This document shows positions 43,583 to 50,537 of a stretch of DNA of 64,000 bases, piece after piece. This stretch comes from an uncultured Acidobacteriaceae bacterium (GTDB lineage Bacteria; Acidobacteriota; Terriglobia; Terriglobales; Acidobacteriaceae). The translations under genes and the position numbers were made by a program. The DNA lies in contig CAIMKZ010000077.1 in NCBI GenBank assembly GCA_903842065.1, positions 62,001 to 126,000 on the forward strand, read 5' to 3'. The stretch's first letter is position 1; the number at the start of each line of letters is the position of its first letter. The notes under the pieces are model-generated. The model had not been told where the DNA came from. It was given only the letters and a program-made list of their open reading frames with translations, and searched no databases.

Positions 43583-44211
43583 TAGAGCAATCCCTTGGTT
43601 GAAGGCAGCATCTTGCCGAGTTGTTTATCGCGAGAGCAGGCTACACGCATGGCCCGTGCGAAGGCTTTGAAGATGGCTTCGATCTTGTGGTGGTTGGAGC
43701 GGCCGTACATGGTTTTGACGTGGACGTTGGCGCGCGCGCCACGGGCGAAGCCTTCAAAGAAGTCGGTTACGAGTTCAGATTGGAGGTCTCCGACGAGGCG
43801 GGTGCGCACCTTTGCGTCGACGGCGAAGGCGGCGCGGCCGCTGAGATCGATGGCGGCGATGGCGAGGGTCTCATCCATGGGCATGACAAAGTAACCCGCG
43901 CGAAGAATGCCGCGCTTGTCGCCGAGGGCGGTGTTGAATGCCTCGCCCAAGGCAATGCCGACGTCTTCGACGGTGTGGTGCTGATCGACATCGAGATCGC
44001 CGGTGCACTTGAGTTCGAGATCGAATGCGCCGTGGCGGGTGAAGAGTTCAAGCATGTGGTCGAAGAAGCGGATGCCTGTAGAGATTATGTACCTGCCGCC
44101 TCCTTCGATGGTGAGGCGGATCGCGATTTGGGTCTCGGTTGTGTTGCGCTCGAAGGCGGCCGTGCGGGCTTTGCTATTGATGCGCGCCGGAGATGTTGTA
44201 TTCGCTGGCAT
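43582..44211 (-). CDS. hisB: Imidazoleglycerol-phosphate dehydratase
   Basis: Removes water from imidazole glycerol phosphate to give imidazole acetol phosphate; a Mn-dependent enzyme of 24-mer type. The 209-residue product is the monofunctional form without the phosphatase domain. Metal-site and signature segments are visible: [48 protein letters not shown] region, and [18 protein letters not shown]. The N-terminal 20 residues are extra. A 120-base gap with two small hairpins separates it from hisC, upstream in the operon. Confidence 0.96.
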   Translation of the reverse strand: MPANTTSPARINSKARTAAFERNTTETQIAIRLTIEGGGRYIISTGIRFFDHMLELFTRHGAFDLELKCTGDLDVDQHHTVEDVGIALGEAFNTALGDKRGILRAGYFVMPMDETLAIAAIDLSGRAAFAVDAKVRTRLVGDLQSELVTDFFEGFARGARANVHVKTMYGRSNHHKIEAIFKAFARAMRVACSRDKQLGKMLPSTKGLL

Positions 44212-44259
44212 GGTTTCAATCCTGTGCTGGTTCGATATTTGCTAGTTCCGATTCCCTCA

Positions 44260-44311
44260 GGGGCTAAAGCCCTGTATTAAGTAGTGGCCAGAACGTACGG
44301 GCTAAAGCCCG
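44260..44311. repeat. Two GGGCTAAAGCCC mini-palindromes between hisC and hisB
   Basis: GGGCTAAAGCCC at 44261-44272 and CGGGCTAAAGCCCG at 44298-44311 are 37 bases apart. Each can form a short stem with a two-base centre. I recall GGGCTAAAGCCC repeats as frequent in Acidobacteriota genomes. They interrupt an otherwise tight operon and could act as a processing or mRNA-stability site. Confidence 0.75.
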
Positions 44312-44331
44312 CACCCTTCATTCCATCGCCT

Positions 44332-45423
44332 TCAGGGATGTTCCTGCCGTAGTGCGGCCATGGTGTTGTTGAGGGCTATGATTGCCGACTTCATCTGGAC
44401 GCGGGTGCCGATGGTGATGCGGACGCGGCCATCGCAGCCGGGGTCGGCGGAGCGGTCGCGGACGAGGACGCCGGCCTCACGCATGAGGTGGACGAACTCC
44501 TTGTGCTGTGCGCCGATATCGACGAGGACGAAGTTGGCGCTGCTGGGCCAGCGGCGGACGTTGAGCGCGTCGAGCGCGGCTTCGAACTCCGTGCGGGCGG
44601 CGAGTATGTCGTCGATGTACCAGCGCAGGTAAGTTTCGTCATCGATGGCGGCGGGCAGGCAAGCGAGCGCGACCGAGTTGACGCTGTAGGGCGAGAGAAC
44701 ACGGCGCATCCACTTCATGAGTTCGACTGGCGCGGCGAGCAGACCGATGCGCAGGCCGGCGAGTCCGTAGGCTTTAGAGAACGTACGGGCGACGATGAGG
44801 TTGGGAATTACGCCGACGAGGTCGATCACCGTTTCGCCGTGGAAGTGGTAGTAGGCCTCGTCAACGAGGACGATGGCCTGCGGAGCGCGCAGAGCGATGG
44901 CGGTGAGCAGCTCGCGTGTGGTGGCCTTGCCCGAAGGGCTGTTGGGGTTGGCTATTGCGATCACTTTGGTTCGCGGAGTGATGGCGGCCATGAGCTTTTC
45001 AAATGGGAAATCGAGGCTATCGTCCGCTTGCACCGCGATGGCCTGCGCGTCGGTAGAAGATGCGTAGACCTCGTACATGGTGTATGTCGGCACGGGGAGA
45101 AGCAGTTCGTCGCCTGCGTCGAGGAAGGTCTCGAAGAGGACGTGAATGGCTTCGTCTACTCCGTTGGTGAGCGCTAGCTGCTCTGGCTGGAGCTTGAGGT
45201 ATGCGGCGACCTTTGCTTCAACAGGCGCGCGCTCTGGATAGCGAGTGAGCGAGCCGGCGGAGATAGCCCCAAGCACCTCGCGCACGCGCGGCGAGCAGGC
45301 CAGAGTGTTCTCGTTGAAGTCGAGGCGGAGCGAGTCGCGGCAACCGAGCGGAGGGTGATACTCCATCATGGCGCTGACGCGCTTGCGGGGCGACGGGAAT
45401 TTGACTTTAAGGGCTTCAGCCAC
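44332..45423 (-). CDS. hisC: Histidinol-phosphate aminotransferase
   Basis: PLP enzyme that transfers an amino group from glutamate to imidazole acetol phosphate. I start at GTG 45423, which has AGGGAGG five bases upstream and overlaps the end of hisD; this gives 363 residues, the family's length. Motifs: LDFNENTLACSPRV near residue 32, the phosphate-binding NPNSPSGKATT, the Asp that contacts the pyridine ring in VLVDEAYYHF, and the PLP-binding Lys in RTFSKAYGLAGLRIG. An open frame reaching 45720 is antisense-like spill-over in hisD and was not used. Confidence 0.96.
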   Translation of the reverse strand: MAEALKVKFPSPRKRVSAMMEYHPPLGCRDSLRLDFNENTLACSPRVREVLGAISAGSLTRYPERAPVEAKVAAYLKLQPEQLALTNGVDEAIHVLFETFLDAGDELLLPVPTYTMYEVYASSTDAQAIAVQADDSLDFPFEKLMAAITPRTKVIAIANPNSPSGKATTRELLTAIALRAPQAIVLVDEAYYHFHGETVIDLVGVIPNLIVARTFSKAYGLAGLRIGLLAAPVELMKWMRRVLSPYSVNSVALACLPAAIDDETYLRWYIDDILAARTEFEAALDALNVRRWPSSANFVLVDIGAQHKEFVHLMREAGVLVRDRSADPGCDGRVRITIGTRVQMKSAIIALNNTMAALRQEHP

Positions 45424-46693
45424 GGGGCCTCCCTGATTGGATTCTTGCGCGAATGGCTGCGGAGTGACCGGTGAGCCCTTCGGCGTCTGCAAGCAGCGCT
45501 GCTTTGGGGCCGAGTGTGCGGAGGGCTTGCGCGTCGTACTCCTGCACGGTGATGAGCTTGATGAAGTCGTTGACACTGAGGCCGCCGCGCACGCGGGCCA
45601 TGCCGCCGGTGGGCAGCGTGTGGTTGGGCCCGGAGATGTAGTCGCCCATGGGCTGTGGCGACCAGGGGCCGACGAAGACCGAGCCGGCGCTCGAGACCCA
45701 ATCGAGGTCAGCGGCAGCATCGACGGTGAGGTGCTCTGGCGCGATGCGGTTGGTGAGATCGCGGGCTTCGGCTAAGTTGGCGGCGACGATGGCGAGGCCG
45801 TACTTCATGAGCGAATGGCACGCTACGGGATTCGACTTCGATTGAAGTTTTGCTTCAGCGATGACGGCCCGGGCCAGATCGATGCTCGTGGTGATGAAGA
45901 TGGACATCGCTTCGGGGTCGTGCTCGGCCTGGGCTACGAGATCGGCGGCGATTGCTGCGGCGTTGCCGGTCTCACTGGTGACGACTGCTTCCGTGGGGCC
46001 GGCGAGCATGTCGATGGCGCAGTCGAATGCGACCATGCGCTTGGCGGCAGTGACGAAGAGGTTGCCGGGGCCTACGATTTTTTGGACGCGCTGGATGGAT
46101 TGCGTGCCATAGGCAAGGGCGGCGACAGCGTGCGCTCCGCCGAGGCGATAGAACTCGGGGATGCCGAGCAGGTGCGCGGCTGCGAGCGTCTCAGGCGCGG
46201 GCTTGGGCGAGACGACTACGATGCGCGGCACTCCGGCGGCCTGCGCGGGGATTGCCGTCATGAGCAGCGTGGAGGGCAGCGGGTGACGGCCGCTGGGAAC
46301 GTAACAGCCTACTGCGTCGAGGGGGCGGACGAGCTGGCCGGTGGTGAGGCCGGGGACGGGCTGGGCGCTCCACGATTTTGGAAGCTGACGCTTGGCGAAG
46401 GCGCGGATCTGCTTTGCCGCGACTGTGAGCGCATCGCGCATGGCGGGCGGGATCGAGTTCCATGCGGCGGCCATCTCAGCGGGCGAGATACGGATTGCAT
46501 CGGGCGAGGAGAGGCCGTCGAATTGTGCGGCGTAGGCGAGCAAGGCGCGGTCGCCGCGCTTGCGCACGTCGGTGACGATCTTGCGGACGGTGGGCAGCAC
46601 GGCGTCGAGGGCAGCAGTGCCGCGGCCCTCGAGTTGGCCGATGATTTGCGCGGTTTGTTCGGCGTTGCGGCCGGTGGTGCGAAGGAGTTTCAT
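45416..46693 (-). CDS. hisD: Histidinol dehydrogenase
   Basis: Zn-dependent enzyme that oxidises histidinol twice with NAD+ to histidine, the last step. The 425-residue protein has the family's parts: GCYVPSGRHPLPSTLLMTAIPA near residue 130, GPGNLFVTAAKRMV, DMLAGPTEAVV near 230, the metal-binding QAEHDPEA, IAPEHLTV near 325, and GPWSPQPMGDYISGPNH. Start ATG 46693 has no good ribosome-binding site; a tandem repeat and a hairpin occupy the 108 bases upstream, separating it from hisG. It overlaps hisC by eight bases. Confidence 0.96.
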   Translation of the reverse strand: MKLLRTTGRNAEQTAQIIGQLEGRGTAALDAVLPTVRKIVTDVRKRGDRALLAYAAQFDGLSSPDAIRISPAEMAAAWNSIPPAMRDALTVAAKQIRAFAKRQLPKSWSAQPVPGLTTGQLVRPLDAVGCYVPSGRHPLPSTLLMTAIPAQAAGVPRIVVVSPKPAPETLAAAHLLGIPEFYRLGGAHAVAALAYGTQSIQRVQKIVGPGNLFVTAAKRMVAFDCAIDMLAGPTEAVVTSETGNAAAIAADLVAQAEHDPEAMSIFITTSIDLARAVIAEAKLQSKSNPVACHSLMKYGLAIVAANLAEARDLTNRIAPEHLTVDAAADLDWVSSAGSVFVGPWSPQPMGDYISGPNHTLPTGGMARVRGGLSVNDFIKLITVQEYDAQALRTLGPKAALLADAEGLTGHSAAIRARIQSGRPRG

Positions 46694-46697
46694 AAGT

Positions 46698-46727
46698 AGT
46701 GGTCAGTGATCAGTTGTCAGTGGTCAG
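46698..46727. repeat. GTCAGTGATCAG-type short-period repeat
   Basis: AGTGGTCAGTGATCAG and TTGTCAGTGGTCAG form a run of 7-9-base units just upstream of the hisD start. A related run in the opposite orientation lies at 60583-60614 between coaE and ftsH. Confidence 0.65.
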
Positions 46728-46749
46728 GCCGTGGCTGGTTGAGGTTTGT

Positions 46750-46786
46750 GCTTTCCCGGGTCTCAGAATCGAGACCCGGGGCATCC
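46750..46786. repeat. Hairpin repeat inside the his operon, reversed copy of the TGCCCC...GGGAAAGCA family
   Basis: CCCGGGTCTC (46755-46764) and GAGACCCGGG (46771-46780) form a perfect 10-bp stem with the loop AGAATC. Read on the minus strand the flanks are TGCCCC on the left and GGGAAAGCAC on the right, as in the copies at 10474-10556 and 13951-13999. Confidence 0.8.
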
Positions 46787-46801
46787 ATTTCATTGGGAAA
46801 A

Positions 46802-47677
46802 CTACAGTACGACTTTGTTGAGCGGGTACTCTACTATGCCGGTTGCGCCAGCGGCTTTGAGGCGCGGGATGACGTCGCGGGCTACGCGCTCTTCCATGAT
46901 GGTGTTGACGGCAACCCACTCGGAGTTCGAGAGATGGGAGACGGTGGGCGAGTTGAGCGCGGGCAGCTCCTTGAGCACGGCGCCGAGGTTCTTCTGCTCG
47001 ACGTTGAGCATGAGGCCGACCAGCGACTGCGCGTCGATTGCGCCGCGGAGCATAGTGGCGATCTGGTCGATCTTCTGTTTCTTCCAGGGATCGGCGATGG
47101 CGTTCTTCGATGCGATGAGATGGGTCTCGCTCTCCATCACCGTGTCGATGATGCGCAGGTGATTGGCCTTGAGCGAAGAGCCGGTCTCAGTGACTTCAAC
47201 GATGGCGTCGGCGAGCATGGGCGGCTTGACTTCGGTTGCGCCCCAGCTGAACTCGACCTTGACGTTGACGCCTTTCGCGGCGAAGTAGCGCTTGCTGACT
47301 TCGACCAGCTCGGTGGCGATGATCTTGCCTTCGAGGTCTTCGGCCTTCTGGAAGCTGCTGGCTTCGGGAACCGCGAGCACCCAGCGCACCTTGCGGCGGC
47401 TGGTCTTGGCGTAGGTGAGCGTGGTGACGCTGGCAACATCGAGTCCGCTCTCGACGACCCAGTCGATGCCGGTGAGGCCGGCGTCGAGGACGCCGTGATC
47501 GACGTAGCGGGCCATCTCCTGGGCGCGGATCAACATGCACTCGATCTCAGTGTCGTCGACGGAGGGAAAGTAGGAGCGTCCGTCGGCGTAGATGTTCCAG
47601 CCTGCGCGTTTGAAGAGGGCGATGGTTGCGTCCTGCAAGCTGCCCTTGGGAATTCCGAGACGAAGTTTATTTGCCAT
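46802..47677 (-). CDS. hisG: ATP phosphoribosyltransferase, long form
   Basis: First, feedback-controlled step of histidine synthesis: joins ATP and PRPP. At 291 residues it is the long (HisG-L) type with its own C-terminal ACT-like regulatory domain (about residues 215-291), so no HisZ partner is needed. N-terminal catalytic features: [28 protein letters not shown], and the PRPP loop region [17 protein letters not shown]. It overlaps hisI by 11 bases. It carries enzyme-level control, while the attenuator upstream carries transcript-level control. Confidence 0.96.
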   Translation of the reverse strand: MANKLRLGIPKGSLQDATIALFKRAGWNIYADGRSYFPSVDDTEIECMLIRAQEMARYVDHGVLDAGLTGIDWVVESGLDVASVTTLTYAKTSRRKVRWVLAVPEASSFQKAEDLEGKIIATELVEVSKRYFAAKGVNVKVEFSWGATEVKPPMLADAIVEVTETGSSLKANHLRIIDTVMESETHLIASKNAIADPWKKQKIDQIATMLRGAIDAQSLVGLMLNVEQKNLGAVLKELPALNSPTVSHLSNSEWVAVNTIMEERVARDVIPRLKAAGATGIVEYPLNKVVL

Positions 47678-48011
47678 TGGCGGCCTCCACTGGGATTGTG
47701 CGGGTGAAGCAGCTTACGGTGCCTTCGTGGCAGACGAGGCCGTCGCCCTCGACTTCAACTTTGAACAACAGCGTGTCGTTGTCGCAGTCGGTGGAGGCGG
47801 AGACGATCTTGAGGCGGTTGCCGCTGGTCTCGCCCTTCATCCAGAGCTTTTGCCGAGTGCGGCTCCAGAAGGTGACGAAGCCGGACTCGAGGGTTTTCTG
47901 GTAGCTGGTGGGGTTGAGGAAGCCGAGCATGAGCACCTCACCGGTGCGGGCGTCCTGTACGATTCCGGGCACCAGCCCGTCCATCTTTTCAAAGTCGATC
48001 TGCTGTTCCAC
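47667..48011 (-). CDS. hisI: Phosphoribosyl-AMP cyclohydrolase
   Basis: Opens the purine ring of PR-AMP, third step. The 114-residue protein is the monofunctional HisI without the HisE pyrophosphatase domain. Hallmarks are [39 protein letters not shown], and the metal-binding [11 protein letters not shown] with CHEGTVSCF. The start is GTG 48011 behind AAGGA. It is the first structural gene of the his operon, 32 bases after the attenuator T-run. No hisE is seen in the window. Confidence 0.95.
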   Translation of the reverse strand: MEQQIDFEKMDGLVPGIVQDARTGEVLMLGFLNPTSYQKTLESGFVTFWSRTRQKLWMKGETSGNRLKIVSASTDCDNDTLLFKVEVEGDGLVCHEGTVSCFTRTIPVEAANGK

Positions 48012-48043
48012 GGTTCCATTCCTTGGTTGAGATTGGTGGCAAT

Positions 48044-48073
48044 AAAAAACCCGCTGGCTGGGATGCCGGCGGG
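48044..48073 (-). terminator. his attenuator terminator
   Basis: On the minus strand CCCGC (48073-48069) pairs with GCGGG (48054-48050), with an inner GGC/GCC pair around ATCCCA, followed by six T (48049-48044). The 5' arm region CCGCCGGCAT (48072-48063) is also a perfect 10-bp complement of ATGCCGGCGG (48131-48122) inside the leader peptide gene, giving a mutually exclusive antiterminator. It lies between the leader and hisI. Confidence 0.9.
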
Positions 48074-48101
48074 CCTGGTGTTTCCTGATCTCTCTGGCCG
48101 A

Positions 48102-48179
48102 TTACTTCAGGCCATAGCAGTCCGCCGGCATGGGGGTCCCATGATGATGGTGGTGACCGAGATGGCGGAGCGTCTGCAT
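48102..48179 (-). CDS. hisL: Histidine operon leader peptide (attenuator)
   Basis: A 25-codon reading frame: ATG at 48179, stop TAA at 48104-48102. Codon six is His, and codons 9-13 (48155-48141) are five consecutive His codons (CAC CAC CAT CAT CAT). Ribosomes stalling there when charged tRNA-His is scarce would leave 48131-48122 free to pair with 48072-48063 and block the terminator at 48044-48073. A ribosome finishing the leader would cover 48131-48122 and let the terminator form. No Shine-Dalgarno is seen; the -10 element is so close that translation may be leaderless. Too short for standard gene callers. Confidence 0.92.
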   Translation of the reverse strand: MQTLRHLGHHHHHGTPMPADCYGLK

Positions 48180-48180
48180 C

Positions 48181-48217
48181 TATATTTAAGCTACGAGAGC
48201 ATGCGCGGCGCTGTCAA
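48181..48217 (-). promoter_or_regulatory. Predicted promoter of the his leader and operon
   Basis: On the minus strand a consensus -35 TTGACA (48217-48212) is followed after 18 bases by TAGCTT (48193-48188), with a more AT-rich alternative TTAAAT/AAATATA just after. Transcription would begin near 48181-48179, at or just before the leader ATG. The -35 overlaps the stop codon of the MscS gene. Confidence 0.55.
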
Positions 48218-50055
48218 ATGGATTTTTGCGTCTCCTCGCCTGGTTGCGGCGGCGCATCGGAATGATGCAGAATTTCGATCGCGCGGTGGTACAGGCGATT
48301 GCGGAGTTCGAAGCGGTCTGCTGCGGAAGTGACGTAGCGAAGTTGGAGATCGATTCCGTCACCGGAGGGACGAAGGTTCACGACCGGCGCAGCGCTGTAG
48401 CGTTCGGGATTGTCGCTGCGCGCCGATTGCTGCCACTCTTCCTCGGCGCAGCGGACACCTTCAAGGGTTTCGTCCGTGGCCAGGGTTTCGATCTGTCGCG
48501 CCAGGGCGTGGATGTCGACCGCGGCCGGAACGCTCAGCACAATCTCGTCCCACATCCACTGTCCGGCGCTGGAGAAGTTGAAGAACTGCCCGCGGATCGC
48601 ATACCCGTTCATGAGCGTGATGCGGCGTCCGGTGAAGTGGCCCGGATTGGCAAGATGGCCGGTTTCGAGCAGAGTCGTTGTCATCAGTGTGAATTCGACA
48701 ACTTTGCCGCTGACGCTGTTGATCTCAACCCAGTCGCCGACATGGATGCCGTTTTTGCCCATCAGCGCGAACCAGCCGAGGAAAGCAAGAATGTAGTCCT
48801 GCAACGCAATGGTGAGAGCCGCGGTTGCCAGGCCAAGAATGGTAGGAGTCTGGGACGGCACGCCGAAGATGACCAGCAGAATCACCACGAAACCCACTGC
48901 CTGAACGCCCACATCGAGGACGCTGCGCAACGTGTTCATCTGCCAGCGATTGAACGAAGGCCGGGCCATCAGGCGCCTCACGAACAAGTCTGAGAGCAGC
49001 ATGGCGGCCAGGATGAGAAGAATAACAAGCAGCGAGCTGAGGATGAGATGGAGTGCGATGCGATGCTGCCGCTTCAACTGCGCAGACCAGTTGGCGTAAA
49101 CACTCGCGAGTTGCTGCTCGGTCTGAATGCGGTCGTCGTCGATGCTCAAGATCTCGCGCTCGGTGCTGCGATCTGTCAGGTTGGCGAGTTGGGTGGATTG
49201 GCCGGGAGCCGCGGCGGCGTTGGCCTTGGCCTGTAGTGCGTTGCGCTGCGCGGTGATGGCATTCGCATCGTCCAGCCCCTGCGAGCGCGCCTGCTCGATC
49301 AGATCTTCGCGCTGGATCTGGTTGAGCCATGCCTGAATTCGCGAGGCAAGAGTACGATTCTGGGCGACCGAGATCACGGCGATCTGCCCGCTTGAGACCT
49401 GAGTGTCGTAGGCGAGCATCGATTGCTCATGCGCGGCGAGCTCGTCATGAATGCGAAGACTATCGTTGCCGGATGCGCGGTCCAGATTGCGCTGGGCATC
49501 GGCAAGCTCGTCGGTATCGAGGCCGAGCTGCGCCTTGGCCACCTGGAGCTCGTCGCTCTCGTCAGAATCCACGCCGGCCTTGGAGGGAGGGTTCATGGCG
49601 CTCAGTTTGTCCACCAGAGCCTGGTCCCTGCGGCGGAGTTGCTCCAGCGTGACGATCTTCTGTTGGAGCGCATGCGCATCGCCGGCAAGGGTGCGGTTTC
49701 GGGCATCGAGGCCTGCCTGGCGCAGTGCGGCGGCAAAGGCCTGATCGACCAGATGATCGGCCAGATGCTCGGCCTCGCGGGCAATCTCGTACTCTTCCGT
49801 GCTCTTGGCGAGCGGCACCAGATCCAGCACGGTTTTCCAGGGGCTTAGATCGACGAGCTGCGATTCGGCGTGGGAACCCGACACGTTGCTGTTGAAAGAG
49901 GAGTGACGACCCAATGTGGCGCGCGTGGTCCAAAACAGGACGAAGCACAGCACCAGCAGCGCGAGCAGCACAACGAGCGTTACTAGCCTGGCAGAGCCGA
50001 GTAAGCGGGCGGCAGGGGGAGTGTGGGGCGGAGGAGCGGCTGGTGAATCGGCCAT
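48214..50055 (-). CDS. MscS-family mechanosensitive channel with long N-terminal domain
   Basis: A 613-residue membrane protein. One helix near residues 24-45 is followed by about 280 residues of largely helical, Gln/Asp/Leu-rich extracytoplasmic sequence with coiled-coil character (LQQKIVTLEQLRRRDQALVDKL). Then come three or four membrane helices and the MscS core: TPTILGLATAALTIALQDYILAFLGW (pore helix) and GIHVGDWVEINSVSGKVVEF (beta domain). It should release solutes under hypo-osmotic shock or modulate envelope tension. It is divergent from the HhH gene and its end overlaps the his promoter. Confidence 0.88.
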   Translation of the reverse strand: MADSPAAPPPHTPPAARLLGSARLVTLVVLLALLVLCFVLFWTTRATLGRHSSFNSNVSGSHAESQLVDLSPWKTVLDLVPLAKSTEEYEIAREAEHLADHLVDQAFAAALRQAGLDARNRTLAGDAHALQQKIVTLEQLRRRDQALVDKLSAMNPPSKAGVDSDESDELQVAKAQLGLDTDELADAQRNLDRASGNDSLRIHDELAAHEQSMLAYDTQVSSGQIAVISVAQNRTLASRIQAWLNQIQREDLIEQARSQGLDDANAITAQRNALQAKANAAAAPGQSTQLANLTDRSTEREILSIDDDRIQTEQQLASVYANWSAQLKRQHRIALHLILSSLLVILLILAAMLLSDLFVRRLMARPSFNRWQMNTLRSVLDVGVQAVGFVVILLVIFGVPSQTPTILGLATAALTIALQDYILAFLGWFALMGKNGIHVGDWVEINSVSGKVVEFTLMTTTLLETGHLANPGHFTGRRITLMNGYAIRGQFFNFSSAGQWMWDEIVLSVPAAVDIHALARQIETLATDETLEGVRCAEEEWQQSARSDNPERYSAAPVVNLRPSGDGIDLQLRYVTSAADRFELRNRLYHRAIEILHHSDAPPQPGEETQKSI

Positions 50056-50119
50056 GGTCTATTGTTACAGGTTGGAAGAGAACTTGCCGAACTGGCGGAC
50101 GGGCGCAGAGAATGATGCT

Positions 50120-50440
50120 GTGCGGATCGAAACGAGATGGACGGCGGTTGCGATACTGACACTCTGCGTTGGGCTCATGGGCCATGCGCAGTATCAGGAT
50201 CGCGATCGCTCCGGCGTGCCGCCCACTTCGGCCAAAGCCCCTGCCCCCGAGGCGCGCATCGACATCAACCACTCGAGCGTTGAGGAGCTGATGAAAGTTT
50301 CGGGGCTAACGCGGCCTTGGGCAGAGCGGATTGTGCGCTACCGGCCCTACCGCAGCAAGCAGGAACTGCTCGACAAGGGCATTGTGACGCCGGAGGTCTA
50401 TGAGCGGATCAAGGATTTTGTGATTGCGCGGCGGAAGTAG
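50120..50440 (+). CDS. Exported helix-hairpin-helix (ComEA-like) protein
   Basis: A 106-residue protein. GTG 50120 gives a signal peptide (TRWTAVAILTLCVGLMGHAQ). After a Pro/Ala linker, the C-terminal 60 residues read RIDINHSSVEELMKVSGLTRPWAERIVRYRPYRSKQELL, then GIVTPEVYERIKDF, a tandem HhH unit as in the ComEA DNA-binding domain. It might bind DNA outside the cytoplasm, but many small HhH proteins of this type have no assigned role and no other competence genes are nearby. The open frame upstream to 49916 overlaps the MscS gene and was not used. Confidence 0.8.
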   Translation: MRIETRWTAVAILTLCVGLMGHAQYQDRDRSGVPPTSAKAPAPEARIDINHSSVEELMKVSGLTRPWAERIVRYRPYRSKQELLDKGIVTPEVYERIKDFVIARRK

Positions 50441-50490
50441 AGTACCGTGTTCTGTGGTTGATTCAGAGTCGGTTTTTCCCAAGCACAAAT

Positions 50491-50523
50491 AAAAAAGGCA
50501 CGGCTGAGAGCCGTGCCTTTTTT
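50491..50523. terminator. Bidirectional intrinsic terminator
   Basis: AAAAAAGGCACGGCT (50491-50505) and AGCCGTGCCTTTTTT (50509-50523) form a perfect stem around GAG, with A- and T-runs giving a terminator on both strands. It separates the HhH gene from the convergent RND permease gene. Confidence 0.93.
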
Positions 50524-50537
50524 AGGATGGAACCAAT

